Below the pieces are notes generated by a model that ran no database searches, was not told the DNA's origin, and worked only from the letters and a program-made list of their open reading frames with translations. A program made the position numbers and the translations under genes. From NCBI GenBank assembly GCA_902806575.1, contig CADCXD010000004.1, forward strand, positions 2,046,001 to 2,110,000: a stretch of DNA of 64,000 bases, written 5' to 3'. This document shows, in pieces, positions 13,441-27,328 of the stretch; the stretch's first letter is position 1; each line of letters begins with the position of its first letter. The DNA is from Jackrogersella multiformis (lineage: Eukaryota > Ascomycota > Sordariomycetes > Xylariales > Hypoxylaceae).

Positions 13441-16400
13441 CGGTACGGTGATAGGTAGCATACGACCGACGACCACCTGGACTGCCCACGATGTCCACAA
13501 CGTCGCCAATGTTGCTGCAGGTCTTGCATGCGCTTTACGGACGCACTCCTTCGATCTAACAGATCTCATTGGTTCGTCTCTACTTCCAGAGAGGATGGCA
13601 ATTTATGAAAACCGCCTAAGGTGGCATCGAAATTACCACCTTTGTCACCATATTCCAATCATGTTCGCCCTCTCCCCACGAAACCTCTATTCAGGTTCTT
13701 CACCTGCGTGGCTATACCCCCAACTTTCTCTATCGGTTCCTACCAACACCGTTGTCGTTCGTGGGAAATTCCGCTCGTGGATGATACATCTGGTACAGCA
13801 GAAACACAACTACACAACTACAGTCTTCGCCCTCGCCGAGATGACAGATATATTCATAATACTACGGGTTTATCAAGGATATAAGCCGACGTCAGGCAAT
13901 ACTAGACTTCAAATAAAGCGAGTCGACTGTTCCTAAGAGCGTTTCGGCTTCTGACATCATCGTACTTATTCCAAAACCTGACTGCTACAGCTACACTAAT
14001 ATGTAGGTAGGTAGGTATTAGTACACTAGGTATCTCTGTTAAGCCGGAAAATCCCAGGATAGGGTCATCTCATTTCATGGATGTTTCCAACCACATCCAC
14101 TACGGCCGGTACCTTACATCGGCCGACCAATCTACCAGTCATTTTCCGACCTATCCGGTGAATCACGGGGAAAGTCTGGGATGGGGGGACCCTTCGTTAT
14201 CATTATCATCATTACCATCACGGGTTGCCAAAAAGAGACATTGATGTCTAACTATATTCATCTTCCTGCCTGCGGTCCAATTAGGATAGCAGCTGACATC
14301 TCCATACTCTAGAAACTATTAGCACGAGCTGCACGACGCCCATGTCATCAGCTCTCTGAATCATTTACCCTAGTCTTCGACGTACCTCATATTTCATTGG
14401 GAATATCGGTGCTGAAATACTACCTACGCACACCTCGGGGCTACGGTAGATCTACAAGCAGCAGCATGGACTATGGGGAAGATCTGGCGCCTGGCGAGTT
14501 TGATCGTTGGACGTAGACAAGGTAGGCCGAATCAAAATGGAAGAAAGAGGTTATTCGCCCGCGTTATTTCCTCGCTATTTCCTCTAGCTTGGAGCCATCT
14601 AAGTAAGGTCCTCGTCAAACTAATCGAAATCCTAGCTTTACTTCTATGAATGTTCTCTTGATGTCAATCCAAAGGCCAAGTGGTGCCATTAAGAGAAAGC
14701 CCTTTAGACTCGACGAGCTTGACTGGCAGCACCGGCAGTGGTCTAGGATGGTCGATTTACATCTAGTAGACGAAAAAGCCATTGCTGTGGCATCCAAGAA
14801 CAAGACGCTAGGCCGAAATCGATTCGACCTGCGTCGAAAGGCGGGGGAATCTCCTGCAGGTTCTCGCAGCACTTCGAGCAAATTGGGCCAAATGGTTCCA
14901 ATCGACCGCCGCCGTTCGTCGTTAGCTGTCGATTTGGAGCTGCAGTGTGTGTGGACGAGCCACACCTTTCCTCGTCGACTATCATACTGCCACCTGATAG
15001 CTTGTACCAAATCTGTCTACTCCAATGCGATTTGCCTTCGTGGAGACCAGAGTCTACATCATTCGGTACACCCAGCAGAAGGATGATGACACAGATATTG
15101 ATGGTCGAATGGGCCAATCTTGGACCTTTCATTCTGTCAGGACCCTGAATCTACAGGTCTGCTATGTTAGTCGCCTCTTATAAAGCATACCAGCTTTCTC
15201 CACTCGGCCGACATATCTCAAGTTTCCACGGACGCATGGTTGTTGAGATATGGTACTAGGCTAGCGAGCGCTATAATAATACAACCACGTCTAGTGCCAT
15301 TGGCCTTGTCGATCTGGCGTAGCGGACGATTATACAACGTAGGAAAGGTACTTAACCTATCATTTCAACCATCGACGCTCAACGACTGTTTCGTGCTACC
15401 CCGTACGTCTTCCGCGCCCAAAACACTAATAGACATCGAGGTGTGGCAATATCATAAGTGTCAAACTATAACTTGCATTATGTAAGGTTGATCTTGACGA
15501 GCGTGGAGAAGCGCTAGAGGACTAGGAGCCGCGACGAGGCTATCGCGGGTAGGAGAAAAAGAAATCGAGATCTTCAATATTCCGTTCGGCGTGGTCATTC
15601 GAAAGAATCCCATTATACTAGCAAATATACTCCAAGCGTCAATCTTCATCAATATATCCGGAGATAACGTTCTCATCGAATATTGGTGTCACAAGCTGCT
15701 TCATTGACCTGGCTGGTATGCGCGACGCTGCGCAGCAGGCACCGACGAATGATGCTCATTAACTTCTGACTGGAGACCTGCAAGGCTTCGACCACGTCCC
15801 TTGTTACCACTGTACACCCGATATCAACGGATATACCTGCTGTTACCCTAACTGTAGGTAGCTGCACCGCCGACACAACAACACGGGTTACTTGAATGAG
15901 GACATATCCTCCCGTGTCGTCGTGCCCACCATATCCTAGCTAGCTCCACGGCAAGAGTTTAACCTTGAAACTAGAAGGGAGGGACCGCGTGGGATGTATA
16001 TATCTTGCCTCGGCTGCCTATCTCTCTGATATGAATAGGCGTACTGTACGTACGTCCAGAGCCTGCGGAATATCTGAAACTACTGAATACTAGGTGGGTA
16101 CATAATAGATAGGAGAGATGGAGACTTGAGTGTTTGTGTGTGTGGAGCGCCCTCCCGCGATATAGTCACATTAGACTACCCACCTAGATCTGGGTTTAAC
16201 TCGGCAGGGAATGTGCACTAGACGAACAAGATGAAGTCTCCATTCATAGCCACGATATTATGGAAGTCTACTTAATAGCCGTCGTTCAGTCTATTCCGTT
16301 CAGGTACGCCAAGCTCGGACTCTTATACATAGTGTCCTAGCGGATCACGGCATCTTGGTCTTTTGTTCATGATCACCATAGCCTTTATAGCTATCAAAAC

Positions 16401-19400
16401 TGTAAAGTCGTACCCTAGGCCATCGTCATCAAAGCTCCAGGCTCATGGCGTAAGACACTTAGGTATGCAGTTGGCAAGTATTTGATCTACTGGGAAATCG
16501 TTATTCTCCTGCCTACCTACAAAAGGCTGGGCGATTCGCTGGGTCACATTCAATGCACATGTGCAGAGGCTGGCCCCGTTACGTGGTAGGTATTCCCGTA
16601 AAGCTAGGTCACTTGCGAAAAGAAAAGGGGTTATGTCTTGGATGCTGACGAAACAGAGTAGCATGCGGGCTGGTTACGGCCTAGCACAAATGGAGGAAAG
16701 GCAGAATGTGGCTTGGCTACCGTAATCTATTCCGAATACTCGCCGTTATCTCCCAATTTTTGCATCTTATTGCACCTTTTGCAGATGCATCTACATACAC
16801 TAGGGCAGAGGTGGGGAAATACACACATGCCTAGCAAGAAGGGGGTTCGGAAGATACCTGTCACATCTCTCCTACATGGCATCATGTATGCGAACGCCTC
16901 GAGGCTAACCAACATCTCACAGGTACCTTACCTGGGTAACTAACATGGCGTCGAGACGGGCAAACCGAAACGGGATCGGAAGGGGAGCTAAGCCATTGAG
17001 GCCAAACTCGGGCCGTAGCTCAATGCAAAAAGAGTTACCTGGGTAGGTATGTAAACATATGGAGCCGGTTTCTTCCATCTATCTGTACCCCCACGCGCAA
17101 CTTTCGTCATGTTTCCATGGGTCGGGTTGACGTTATATGACTTTAATATGTGTTCAATATCCCGACCCAATCCGGCTATTAAGCCATATACCAGTTCATT
17201 TCGTACCGAATCTATCCATAGCCCTTTCGTAGGAGATAGAAGAGCACTGTCGTTCATTGATTGGCCTTGCCGTTGCCCTTCAACCCTAAAATATTACCTA
17301 TCATATTTCCATTTTTATAAGCGAGATGCTAAGTTTGGCGAGGTCGGCAGAGAACGTGTGCATGAACAAGTGGGTATCCTATAGCTCGTAGGGTACCCAA
17401 TGAGCAGCGAAGAAGACATCACAGCCAAGAAGCCATGGTCATTCGGATCCCCAGCGCTGGGAGATTTATTATGTGATAATGGAACCCTAACTTCATTTTG
17501 GAGGCAGAAAGTACTGCTGGCCTCCGAGATTTCCAGATGCAAACGTCGTATAATGAGACGATCCAAACCAACGGGTTACGCCGAGTGAGATTGTTTGCAC
17601 AAGCCCTAAGTCCCGGCCTGGTGGTTAGTCTCTTCGGCACGCTGCAAATCCGAGCGATGAATATCGAAAGGGACGGGGCGCGACGAGCTCGCCAGCGCAC
17701 GGCTCCGGTGGAGTTTGATGGTCTGTGACACGGCAAAGGCGTTATTCCCTTGATGATAGTTTTCGAGGCCTGTCCTTACTACATATGTACTACTAGCAAG
17801 CAGCTTGGCAGCCAAGGTATCTTTTCTTCGTGGACTGGGGTAACCCTCAGCTACGCTAGCCCTCGTTCAGGGGCAGCCTGCGACCCGAGCGCGGTTAGGG
17901 CTTGTAAGCTGGGGACTTTCGACAATTTGTTGATCATTATCAGTTCGTTTGTTCACTCAGCCTCGTCACCACATTTTTGTTAAGATTGGCACTATTAATC
18001 GTATATATTCGCAAACAAACTTGGCAGGTGGTCCTATGAAAAAGTCGAGGCGAGTATTATGGGCCACCACCATTCTACTTACATTCAAGATTTGTCTTTG
18101 GCTCACATGGCAATGGGCTAATCCCTTACAATAATCCCTTGGGATCTAAATCGCCATATCCCATGGCTTGCCGCAAGGGAAGAAGATTAAAAAAAAAACA
18201 AAAAAACATCATACCTAGGTAGGTAATCATCGTCTAACTTAGGAGGGTACGAAAGCCGCCTTTCTCACGTAAGATGTTCTCGATTTGGAACGGAAGATAA
18301 ACGTGAGCGCCGAGTCTATAGTTTGTATCGGCTTCGGGAATCTCTTTTTTTTCTTCCAGATTGCCGGGTCTTCCTTCTCAGCAATATTTCATGCACGCCT
18401 GGCAGAATACCACTCTTTATGGTCTGGAGCAGAAGCGAATGCCGAGCGAGGTTTAGCTTGCCAGGGCTGAATTCAACATTGATATTGGATGTGCCACTGC
18501 TTGCTTGATCGATTGGCTGTGATGAAATGAGTACATATGTTTACCATCACCAGTCAGGCTAGGCTAGGACAGGTGCCATGCTACGGGCTGATCTTTTGCG
18601 ATGGTACTGAACCTTAGGTTTCCTGTACGCGGTCGAGTTGTTCCTTAAGCGGCAAGACGTGCATCGAATACCCAATCAATAGTGCATTCCAAATAGTCGG
18701 ATCGATGTCAAGATCGTGAGGATTCTCGAGAGTGAAACCATCTTAGGATGTTAGTTCGGCCTAAGCTGAAACTTCTAACTGCTGACTATTTTAACCGCTC
18801 GGTTACTAGGTAAGCAACATATTAACGAAGAGCTTCGTTTAATAAGCCGAGGAATTATTGTTATTATCTAATGAGGCCTAGTTTTGCTCGATTAGCTTAT
18901 AAATTGTCGATGAATAATATAAACGGCGAGAATCTTTTAAGAGCATCGGTTTATCAACATCTCCACCATCCAGCTATCGAAAGGGTTCCATATGGAAGAA
19001 CCTAGCGTCGTAAATTGTCAAAGTGGACTCCTTTAATACAGCTTAGTGTTGTCATTAGTGGCCATTCCCAGTGTTAAACATGACTCGTAGGTATAAACTT
19101 GGCTAGGTGAGATTTTGGTATCATACACTACCTAAAATTGGTGTAGGTAGCGCTATGCAGCCCTCTTTGGGTGCCTTGCAGGTAAGATGGCTAATGCCAC
19201 TTAGGATAAGCTTGAGAACGGAGGATTTTAATGACGTTTACACAGTAGAGTCCATGTGTGATTTAAGTAGCTTACCGGCAGGAGAATCTAGTCACATGAG
19301 CACCATCTTATATCGTGTGGCACAGCCATATGTATACATAACACGATGAGTAGAGAATAGGATGAGGCCATACTACCTACCTACCTACACTAGATACTTA

Positions 19401-19974
19401 AATGCTGGGCATCGTCGTTCTGGACTCCCCCTACCCATGCCGTTAGAGTTCCAGGCCTCCTACTTCGTATATAACACTACATCCACGTGAAATATTACCA
19501 GAAGCATTAGGCATCTCGGACTCTGTGGCATGGTTTACATAACGATTAGTAAAATCCCTTGTTTCTAATAAGAAACCCTAGGAATTCCAATTCGCTAGCG
19601 GGATGTTACTGATGAGATGTGTACCTACCTAGGTAGGTAATCACTGAGGCTACACTAGGCGGCGTAGGTGCATACCCAGCACCCTCCCGGTCATGGATTG
19701 ACATCATCACGAGACCAAAAAAGACTGGAGCGTTTCGAAAGTTGTTGAGGCACAAGTCCATTTGACGATGCCTTCAAGCGTGAGATCGACTGTAGTGTGC
19801 TGCTAGCTCGAGCCCACTAAGAGTATCACGCTGATTTAGCTTTGATTATCCTGGACATTTATCGGCTTACATGGTGATGCTTAATGTTCCGAAGTCCATA
19901 GCAAGGCAAGGTATACATACCTAGTAGATTTATATGTTGACTAATCTTTTATTATTAATAATCAAAAAGCTTGT

Positions 19975-20030
19975 AGGTATATATGTACCTAAGTACTAAG
20001 TATAGTAGGTACTAAGTACCTAGGTAGGCA
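19975..20030. repeat. TACCTA/TAGTAC repeat cluster
   Basis: Alternating GTACCTAAG, TACTAAG, TAGTAGGTACTAAG and TACCTAGGTAGG units form a nearly self-complementary stretch. It belongs to the dispersed TACCTAGG family. Confidence 0.75.
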
Positions 20031-20816
20031 TGTGGGTTGCCTACCACTTATCTCCGTACCTTGGCCACTCTGAATTTAGATCAAGGCCAGGCATTGTGGT
20101 ATTATGGATGGAGTACATAATATGTCGCTCGCAATAATCTACTGTTCTCGTCATGAAGGAAGCAGACCAAAAGAGCTCCTTGACTACTGCGTACCTAGAT
20201 AGATTATTTCATGACAATACGCAAAGGCCATCATGTATCAAAGTGCGTATGGTAAGAAGCTCAAAAGTCGCAAAATTAAAGAGAAAAGGCGGAACTGCTA
20301 ACCCCAGACTTTTCGTTATTCTCCCCTTTCCCATGCTAAGCTAAGCCTGTTCGACCCCAGGAATATAATCCTTGCGCTTCGCATCGGGGCTTTGCCTAAA
20401 CCGAATAAGTACCCCGACTATGGTACCGGCCGAGCCACCTATCCTTGTCACTATCCAAGTCTCCAGGTTAAACATTAATACCACGTATATTTATTGCATG
20501 TTAAGATTTACCAGCACATATTAACACGGACGAAACGCTTATTGAGTTAGATATCTTGAAAGATAAAGGTGCATTCTCATGATTGCCTACATTAGGTATA
20601 GTAATTAAGGGAATTAAGGGAATTAAGGAATCAAGGGGTAAATATGATTCTCCCCCCTCGGCGATAAGATATCTTCTTTTCTTATTATTGGTGCACTTAA
20701 GCAGCTGGTGGTTACTACGGAATATGCGAAACTGAGATACCATGACCATGGCCATGACGACTGAGCTAAACTATTTTAAGTAAGAGGGGGGATATTTGTT
20801 TCTACGTAGCACACTA

Positions 20817-20843
20817 CATACCTAGGTACCTAGGTACTTAGTA
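20817..20843. repeat. Double TACCTAGG unit
   Basis: Two tandem TACCTAGG units followed by TACTTAGTAG, again in gene-free DNA. Confidence 0.8.
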
Positions 20844-21586
20844 GCGTAGTAAAGCTAAGCGGGAATAAACACTTTTTGTCGTCGCCTAAATTCTTACGTC
20901 CGTAGCCTTTCCCTAAAATCGTTAAGCCGCAAAACTGATCCAAATTTGACATTCTTATTTACAAGGGCTCTCGACAAAGGCTAAAGATAGTATTAGTAGG
21001 TACCTAGCTGCTGCCTAGGTTAGGTAGTTTACTAAGCGATGATCAACGCTACCATTTCGATCGATATGTTTGATAAGATCGTCGCCTTTAAATATTGCGT
21101 ACGTGGGGCAGCAATGCGAGCCTGTCTAACTATCTGGCAGGCTGGTTAAGAGCCTCCTCGACCTCATTTCCAGTAATTGACTCTATGTACCTATGTCTTA
21201 AGCCATTAATATACTTCTGCACGTGTTTTGCCAATTGCGCATGTTTTACGTACATACTACGCACAAGCTATCGGATGTCCGATACGGTTTTGCCCGCAAC
21301 GCAGGAGCTTTACATTGGTACCTATTTACTGGAAATAATTCAAGAATATAGCAGTCGGAACCTTGGTACCTTGGAGGCTTTATTGAAATAATGAGATAGA
21401 TAGTTTACCTTATTATACATTTACGCGGGGTAATATACTAAACTTAAGTGCAAGTAACTTTGATTTATAAATAAGTTACATAGTACAAGTTATGGAATCC
21501 CTGTATACCCTATATAATATTATGTAAAAGAGGTGCATCAACTAAAACCCCGCATTCTTCACTCTTAGCATATGCACGTATCTGTA

Positions 21587-21645
21587 ACTACCTAGGTACC
21601 TAGGTAGGTATGCAGGTATGTAGCTAAGTACCTAGATATGTATAT
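21587..21645. repeat. TACCTAGG/TAGGTAGG cluster
   Basis: Two TACCTAGG copies run into TAGGTAGGTATG and, after a short gap, AAGTACCTAGATATG. Same dispersed family. Confidence 0.8.
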
Positions 21646-21879
21646 AAAATTTCTTTGTCGATTTTAGGTAATCCGCTATCAAATGTTTCTCCTTTTTAAT
21701 TGCTTTTCTTTTCTTCCCCTTCTTTTCTTAAGTGAGGATTCCAAACCCTGTGTGTACATACCAGCCTTAGGAAAAGTCGTCGTCAGCCGCATCAAAGGTA
21801 CGTATGGACGTATATACACTATCAGACTATGTACTTGCCCAATCCTATCCATGGATAAATCGCAAATTACGAGATAGGG

Positions 21880-21901
21880 CACACACACACACACACACAC
21901 C
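21880..21901. repeat. (CA)11 microsatellite
   Basis: Uninterrupted CA dinucleotides, read directly. No coding context. Confidence 0.9.
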
Positions 21902-24900
21902 TTGTCCGATAATGGATAGAACTCTTGGCTGCGGACAAACTTGGTCTGCAACTACTTGCCGAGGCCTACCATGGCCTATCATGATGATCATACATCTGTC
22001 GGGGTTCTGGGGCTGTCTCAATCCTACCTGCGAGCTTCAATTCGTGTGTGTAGATCTACCATGCATGTGAGGGTTCATCATGGTATGAAGTCAGCCAAGG
22101 AAGCGTATTGCATGTCTACCTACCTAGGTACGCACCTGCTTACGTACTGATAGCAGCTGGGAGTTCTCTTCGTATTGACGACTTCGTTCTATTGAACCCG
22201 GGTCACCGGTCATCAGCCTTCTCTACCTACGTAAGCTGCGTAGTAATGCAAGAGTCGACTGAGAAGCGATGTTGGTTCTATCCAAGGCTAGACCTAATAA
22301 TTAAAATTGACGAGACTCTACGTATAGCTACTGGGGAATCGACCTGTCATGTTATATGATGGCTGTGTCTGTGTCCAACCACAGTAAACTGCTTCTACTA
22401 CAGGTCTACACAATATATATGCATACAGGCGCTGAATCTTGCCTTCACCAATGGTCACACGGCGCACTCGGCAGTGTTACCTAATATAAGGGAAGCTTCT
22501 CTAACTGCAGAGGAGAAGGCGACTCCTAACGATAGAGAATCCGCATGTCCCCTCACGCAACCTGCCGCACGAATTACAATATACTACTTACTAACTTACT
22601 GCGCACAATCTCTATCGGATCGTCGTTTGCCGGTATTTCGCAACATAATCACCTAGCTCTCCCTTTCGTAAAACACCGCATAGGCCGGAGTAAGTGTGAT
22701 GAGGTGAAAATGCCGTCACTCCTTAACTGAGACACATCTTCGCCTCCGTCGATCTGGCGCCCTGTTTTACAGTGATTAAGTTAGAAGGCTGCAGGGGATT
22801 TCCTATGCATTATGCTCTGCGACATCTATACCTAAGGCGCCTGTGTAGACTGTATCCTGCGTTGGGGAGTTCCTATTTCGTTCTTCTGCAGGACCATAAT
22901 ACTACGAGGCCGCTTCCCTGTGCTTTTCGAGACCTGGCCAGACTCTCTTCCTAGACAGAGGTAGTGGCACTAAGGAACAGGGAGCGTTCTACGTAATAGA
23001 CAGGGCGATGGCTGGCAAGACGCAGGGCCAATATGTCATGCATGTCTCTGTCGCAGTAATTGCTTTTTCTCCAGTAAGGCACGAGGTTTCCACGTTCTCG
23101 AACATGAGGAACTCCTTGAAGATCTATCACGATATATCCGCCACTAGTGGCTACACTGCTCACCTCGCTAATTGCGCGTTATCCCCATCGTGGCTACGAC
23201 ACCCTAGCATACGGTCACGCATGTCTCTCATTAACGACACGCCGCTGCTGACTCAACACGTTAACCAGCTAATGTGGCTTACCGTAGCATAGAAGGATCC
23301 CACAGCGTCCCCTCATTGGCCTCTCCGCACCGACGCAGCGGTTCCTATTTCCCATCACGCTTGTGGCTGCATCCGAGCTTAGGAAAAACCATGATGTTTA
23401 CTAGCTTTCACATACATACATACCTACCTACCATAGCTTGGATCGCACAGGGTGTGCTCTGAGACGCTAGCGTCACACATTACCGTTGGCTGGGTCCCTT
23501 GCTTCTGTGACTAGATATTAGAGGTCCGCAGAGGCAGACGATGGCTTGAAATCCCTGGTCGGAACATGCCAGCTCTGACATATTGATGTCAGTGCTGAGG
23601 CTTCTTCTTCCAGCTCGAGGTCACTCCCAAGGGTGCCCAGGATCGAGCCCTACGATCGACCCAGAGAGGGAGCGCCCATTGCCTGTTGATTCCATCTGGC
23701 TGGCACACGGGAGGGATTTTTGCGTGATTCCTCCCAATCCATCGGGTGGGAGTAGGTAATCTCTCAACTGAGGCATTGCCGCCAGCACGGTACTGTGCTT
23801 ACATACCACAGACGAGGGTAACCACAGCTAAAATGCGTCAAGCCGTGGAAAATGTCCGTACCTAGGTGACCGGTCCCTGATTTAACCACACAGACGCGGA
23901 ACTGCGCTGCCGAAAAGCAAAGTAAGACGCGCACGCTAGGTTCACTTATGGTTCGAGGAAAACAAACTCTTCACCGCGAGCTGCGCGAGCTAGTTGAGAG
24001 AACCAATGTACGTATGAGTACGTATGAAGCCGCTCCGCCACTTTGTTTCTGTAGCACGATGACGATCCCATTCGGGACAGCCGTGAGCCCAGCGCAACAA
24101 ACAAGATGTCCCGGCAGCACCAAAGGACAGAATGTCATGCCTCGATGGCTGCTGGGTACCTCCAATTAGCGCTCAGTGGCCTAGAGGATCACAATTATCA
24201 GACCATGTCCTGATTTATGGCGTGCCCAATTGAATTGCCCCCAGAATTGCTAAGGATCAAAGCCTACGAAAGCACGGGGATTTAGAGCAACTGTCTGCGA
24301 GTTTGGCATATACAACCTAATGCAAGCCTTCTTAAGGATATTCGACTCCGAAAACACTACCTGCTGCGAGGGTAGGATCGTGATAGCCCCCAAGGTGTCT
24401 GGCCCGGATATTTTCTACTGAGTGGCGGCGCCTGACTTATGCACCCTGAGCTTACATATGTATTCGAGACTCAGGGACTCAGGGATAAAGAGAGGTAACC
24501 CTTCGCATAAGTTGTGTGGCAGCACATTGCCTCACTTTAATGCTCCCCTACACGGGAAAAGGGCTTCGTGCGACGCCGGTACATCACCTTCATTCATCGA
24601 GAGGAGGACAACAAATACCTGGGTCGCGATCAGGATCGTCTCGTTCGCTAAATAGATCCTGTACTTAATCTATGTTACCCCCGGCCGGAGTTAATATAAG
24701 TGGACGGTAAGAAATCGCATACATATGTTTATGTACGTATAGTTACAGATTCTAGCCCAACGTCTATTACATAGTAGCCTTGTCAGGCGCCACCAGTCAT
24801 GAGACTTACTGTGTATGCACCTTGCCGTCCTTCTTTTCTGTCATAGTGGTTGCGTCCGAGATCGCAGACCCTGCAGTACCACGCTGGTCTTACTTGGAGG

Positions 24901-26919
24901 TCATCACCCTACTGCCACGGCAGCCGACGAGCGTCCAATTGTCTTCATATTATAACGTCTCCTCGAACCCATCGCCAAGCGTTGACATTAATTCTGGTTT
25001 TTGAGTTGCAGCCCTGAAACGTCGAATGTTGGTCGTCTTTGAATCGGCAGATACGAGAGCCGAGTATCCTGTGTTATTGCGAATGGCGCGCTGTGCCCCT
25101 TTTACTGTATGCCGTAACCCTATTCATACTTTCCTTTAAATGCTAATGTCGGATACCGGCACCATGGTGCCCCTTTGATGCAATCGCTTTATATCTTTAT
25201 GTTGTATATTGGGGCCACGGGAACATCATCGGCAAGAGGATACACTCGTCCTGGTGGACATGGACGTAACGAGCTATGGTACATCTACTATTTTCTTACT
25301 TGAGTACTAACTTCCTAACATAGGTAGCAACCTCCATATCATATTTCATCTACCGTGGCTACCCCTTTCCTTGGATGGCAATCCGCCACCGATGGTAACT
25401 AAGCGGATGGTTACTCGAGTAGACTAAGCTCTTGGTGTTGTGATCTTTACAAATGCAAGCACTTCCTTGTTTAAGTATGGAAGGGTCCTTTAGTCTTATC
25501 GGACGTAGGCCGGGTATAAAGGATAAACCGCGGTATAGTGAGGCGAGTCTCGTTTAAGCTGACGAGCCTTAATGTTTAGTTAAGGAGCATCACCGATACA
25601 TATGTGTATACCTAGGTAGTTCGTAGTAATCAACACTGGTAGGATAGCATGACCGTTGGATCTCATGGTTCATTTCGCCCATCCTAGATTTTACCCCTGA
25701 ATGGACATACATTCCCAATTGTAGCTGGAGGAGCTTAGCATCTTAATTGGAGAAGCTCATATGTGTAGTTACCTAGGTAAAGCGATCTCGTAATAAAATT
25801 TTACTCATTTGGATCCTTGGTCTTATAAAGCTACGCGGGCTAGCGGATACTTCTGGGACTGCACATGACACCACATTCTCTGAGTAAACTGAAATAACCT
25901 ACGAAGCTCTCAATACAGCCTATCTGCTGATTATCAGTCTCATGACGACTCAGCCCGTTTCTGTATCATCTCACGATGTTATACTAGTTCTCACTTAACG
26001 TCCTGTTCTCATTATTTTCAAGTAAGCTTCTTCATTTCTCTTAGTCATATACTGGTGGTGGATAGTAAAGCAAGGTTATTACTTTATATTTACTTTACAC
26101 ATTACTTTCACTCCTACCTTTACAAGAAGCACAAATTCATTGGTAAGGTACCTATATTATGTTATACTTACTTAACGGTTAAGACCATAATCTCCGTTAT
26201 GGCAAAAGAGTCCTCATATTTTAAACTTGTAAATTTATATCATGACCTCCTTTGAAAACGGAGACGTAACTTGCACTATATTCTGCTTGAATCGTACTAA
26301 TATGCGAGAATGTTACTTCATTCCGTGTAAGTACTAGTGATAATATCCCATATCCCGTGCTAAGTGTTATGCTTAATGGTTTATATCTTATAATAACTAC
26401 CTAAGTAGCTATAAGCCCGCATTGCATTTAGTGACAATTGAAATATTTCCAATACTTCTAATAGCTGACACGAGTACGGCCGAATATTAGCTAATTCATC
26501 GAAGGCATGATATACAATTCCAAACGTTAGATGAAGCTTATGACCTTGTCTCTCTTCTTAGAACAGAGTAGTAACTCGCAAATCAGTAGCCGGGTTTTCG
26601 TTTTCACAGCAAGTGAGTATCATCTTATCACTAACGGTGAAGAAGAAGAGGAAGATATCATAGATATGATTCGACTCTTATATGAATCTTCGTCAATTCT
26701 CACATACTATGTATCATACTCCGCTCAATGCTCCTCGGTCTGTGGAAGTGCCGCTCTAACATTCGCATGCTTTCTCATAGACTAGGATTTTATAAATTAA
26801 AACTATAAAATTACACTAATATGAATGACGATGAAATATGTTCTACGTAGCTTTCTGCTAGAAAAACAAGATTTCTAAGTTGGAAGTACCTTGGTGGTGA
26901 TAGATGAGTGTATCGGTAC

Positions 26920-27046
26920 ATAGGTACCTACTTGACGTTGAATTAAAGTACCTAAGAATGCACATACCACCTTAATACCTACCTAGATACCTAGGTAGGT
27001 ACTGTAAACTGGAAGGGCCTTCCAAGGTTGTAGGTGGGTACCTAGG
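26920..27046. repeat. TACCTAGG cluster upstream of cct3
   Basis: At least five units (ATAGGTACCTAC, AAGTACCTAAG, TACCTACCTAG, TACCTAGGTAGG, GGGTACCTAGG) lie within about 125 bp, some 300 bp upstream of the cct3 start. They are probably ordinary members of the dispersed family, though a promoter location makes an effect on transcription possible. Confidence 0.75.
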
Positions 27047-27328
27047 TATAGTGGGTCTCATGCACGGTGAAATAACTTTTCCATTTTCCGCGGGGAGCCC
27101 TGGAGCTCCAAAATTTCCAAACTAAAGTTCTAAAGTTCTAATAGTTGGTACGTGACAAGCACAATTTCAAGATCAAGACACAAGCTTCGCGACACGACAT
27201 TTCAACCAGGTCGTATAACCAGGTCTTATCTTTTAGTTACTCGTACAGGGTCATATTTAGTACCCTTTAATATTTCTAATTCAATACTACCAAATTTTTA
27301 GATATTGCTCCGCCGCACCTCCTTCAAC

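Larger units (their letters stand above)
10466..27328. other. About 17 kb gene desert
   Basis: No family is recognisable on either strand. Open frames are short, overlap on both strands and lack motifs; the longest is 173 codons at 13415-13936 and starts inside a TGGGA microsatellite. A few stretches (14.6-15.15, 15.46-15.88, 22.95-23.16 and 23.97-24.17 kb) stay open for longer and may be decayed coding DNA, but I could not name a family. The region is dense in TACCTAGG/TAGGTAGG motifs and short microsatellites. The last few hundred bases must hold the cct3 promoter. Confidence 0.6.

Noticed and set aside
13415..13936. 173-codon plus-strand frame, the longest in the desert
   Set aside because: It begins inside the TGGGA microsatellite and has no motif; one frame of this length is expected by chance in a window of this size.
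17005..17080. Possible tRNA (A-box-like TAGCTCAATG)
   Set aside because: No matching B box or acceptor stem follows; spacing and folding do not fit a tRNA.
23941..25004. Several short plus- and minus-strand frames that might be a broken gene
   Set aside because: Inspected on both strands; no run of residues matched a family I know, and the pieces do not join into one phase.
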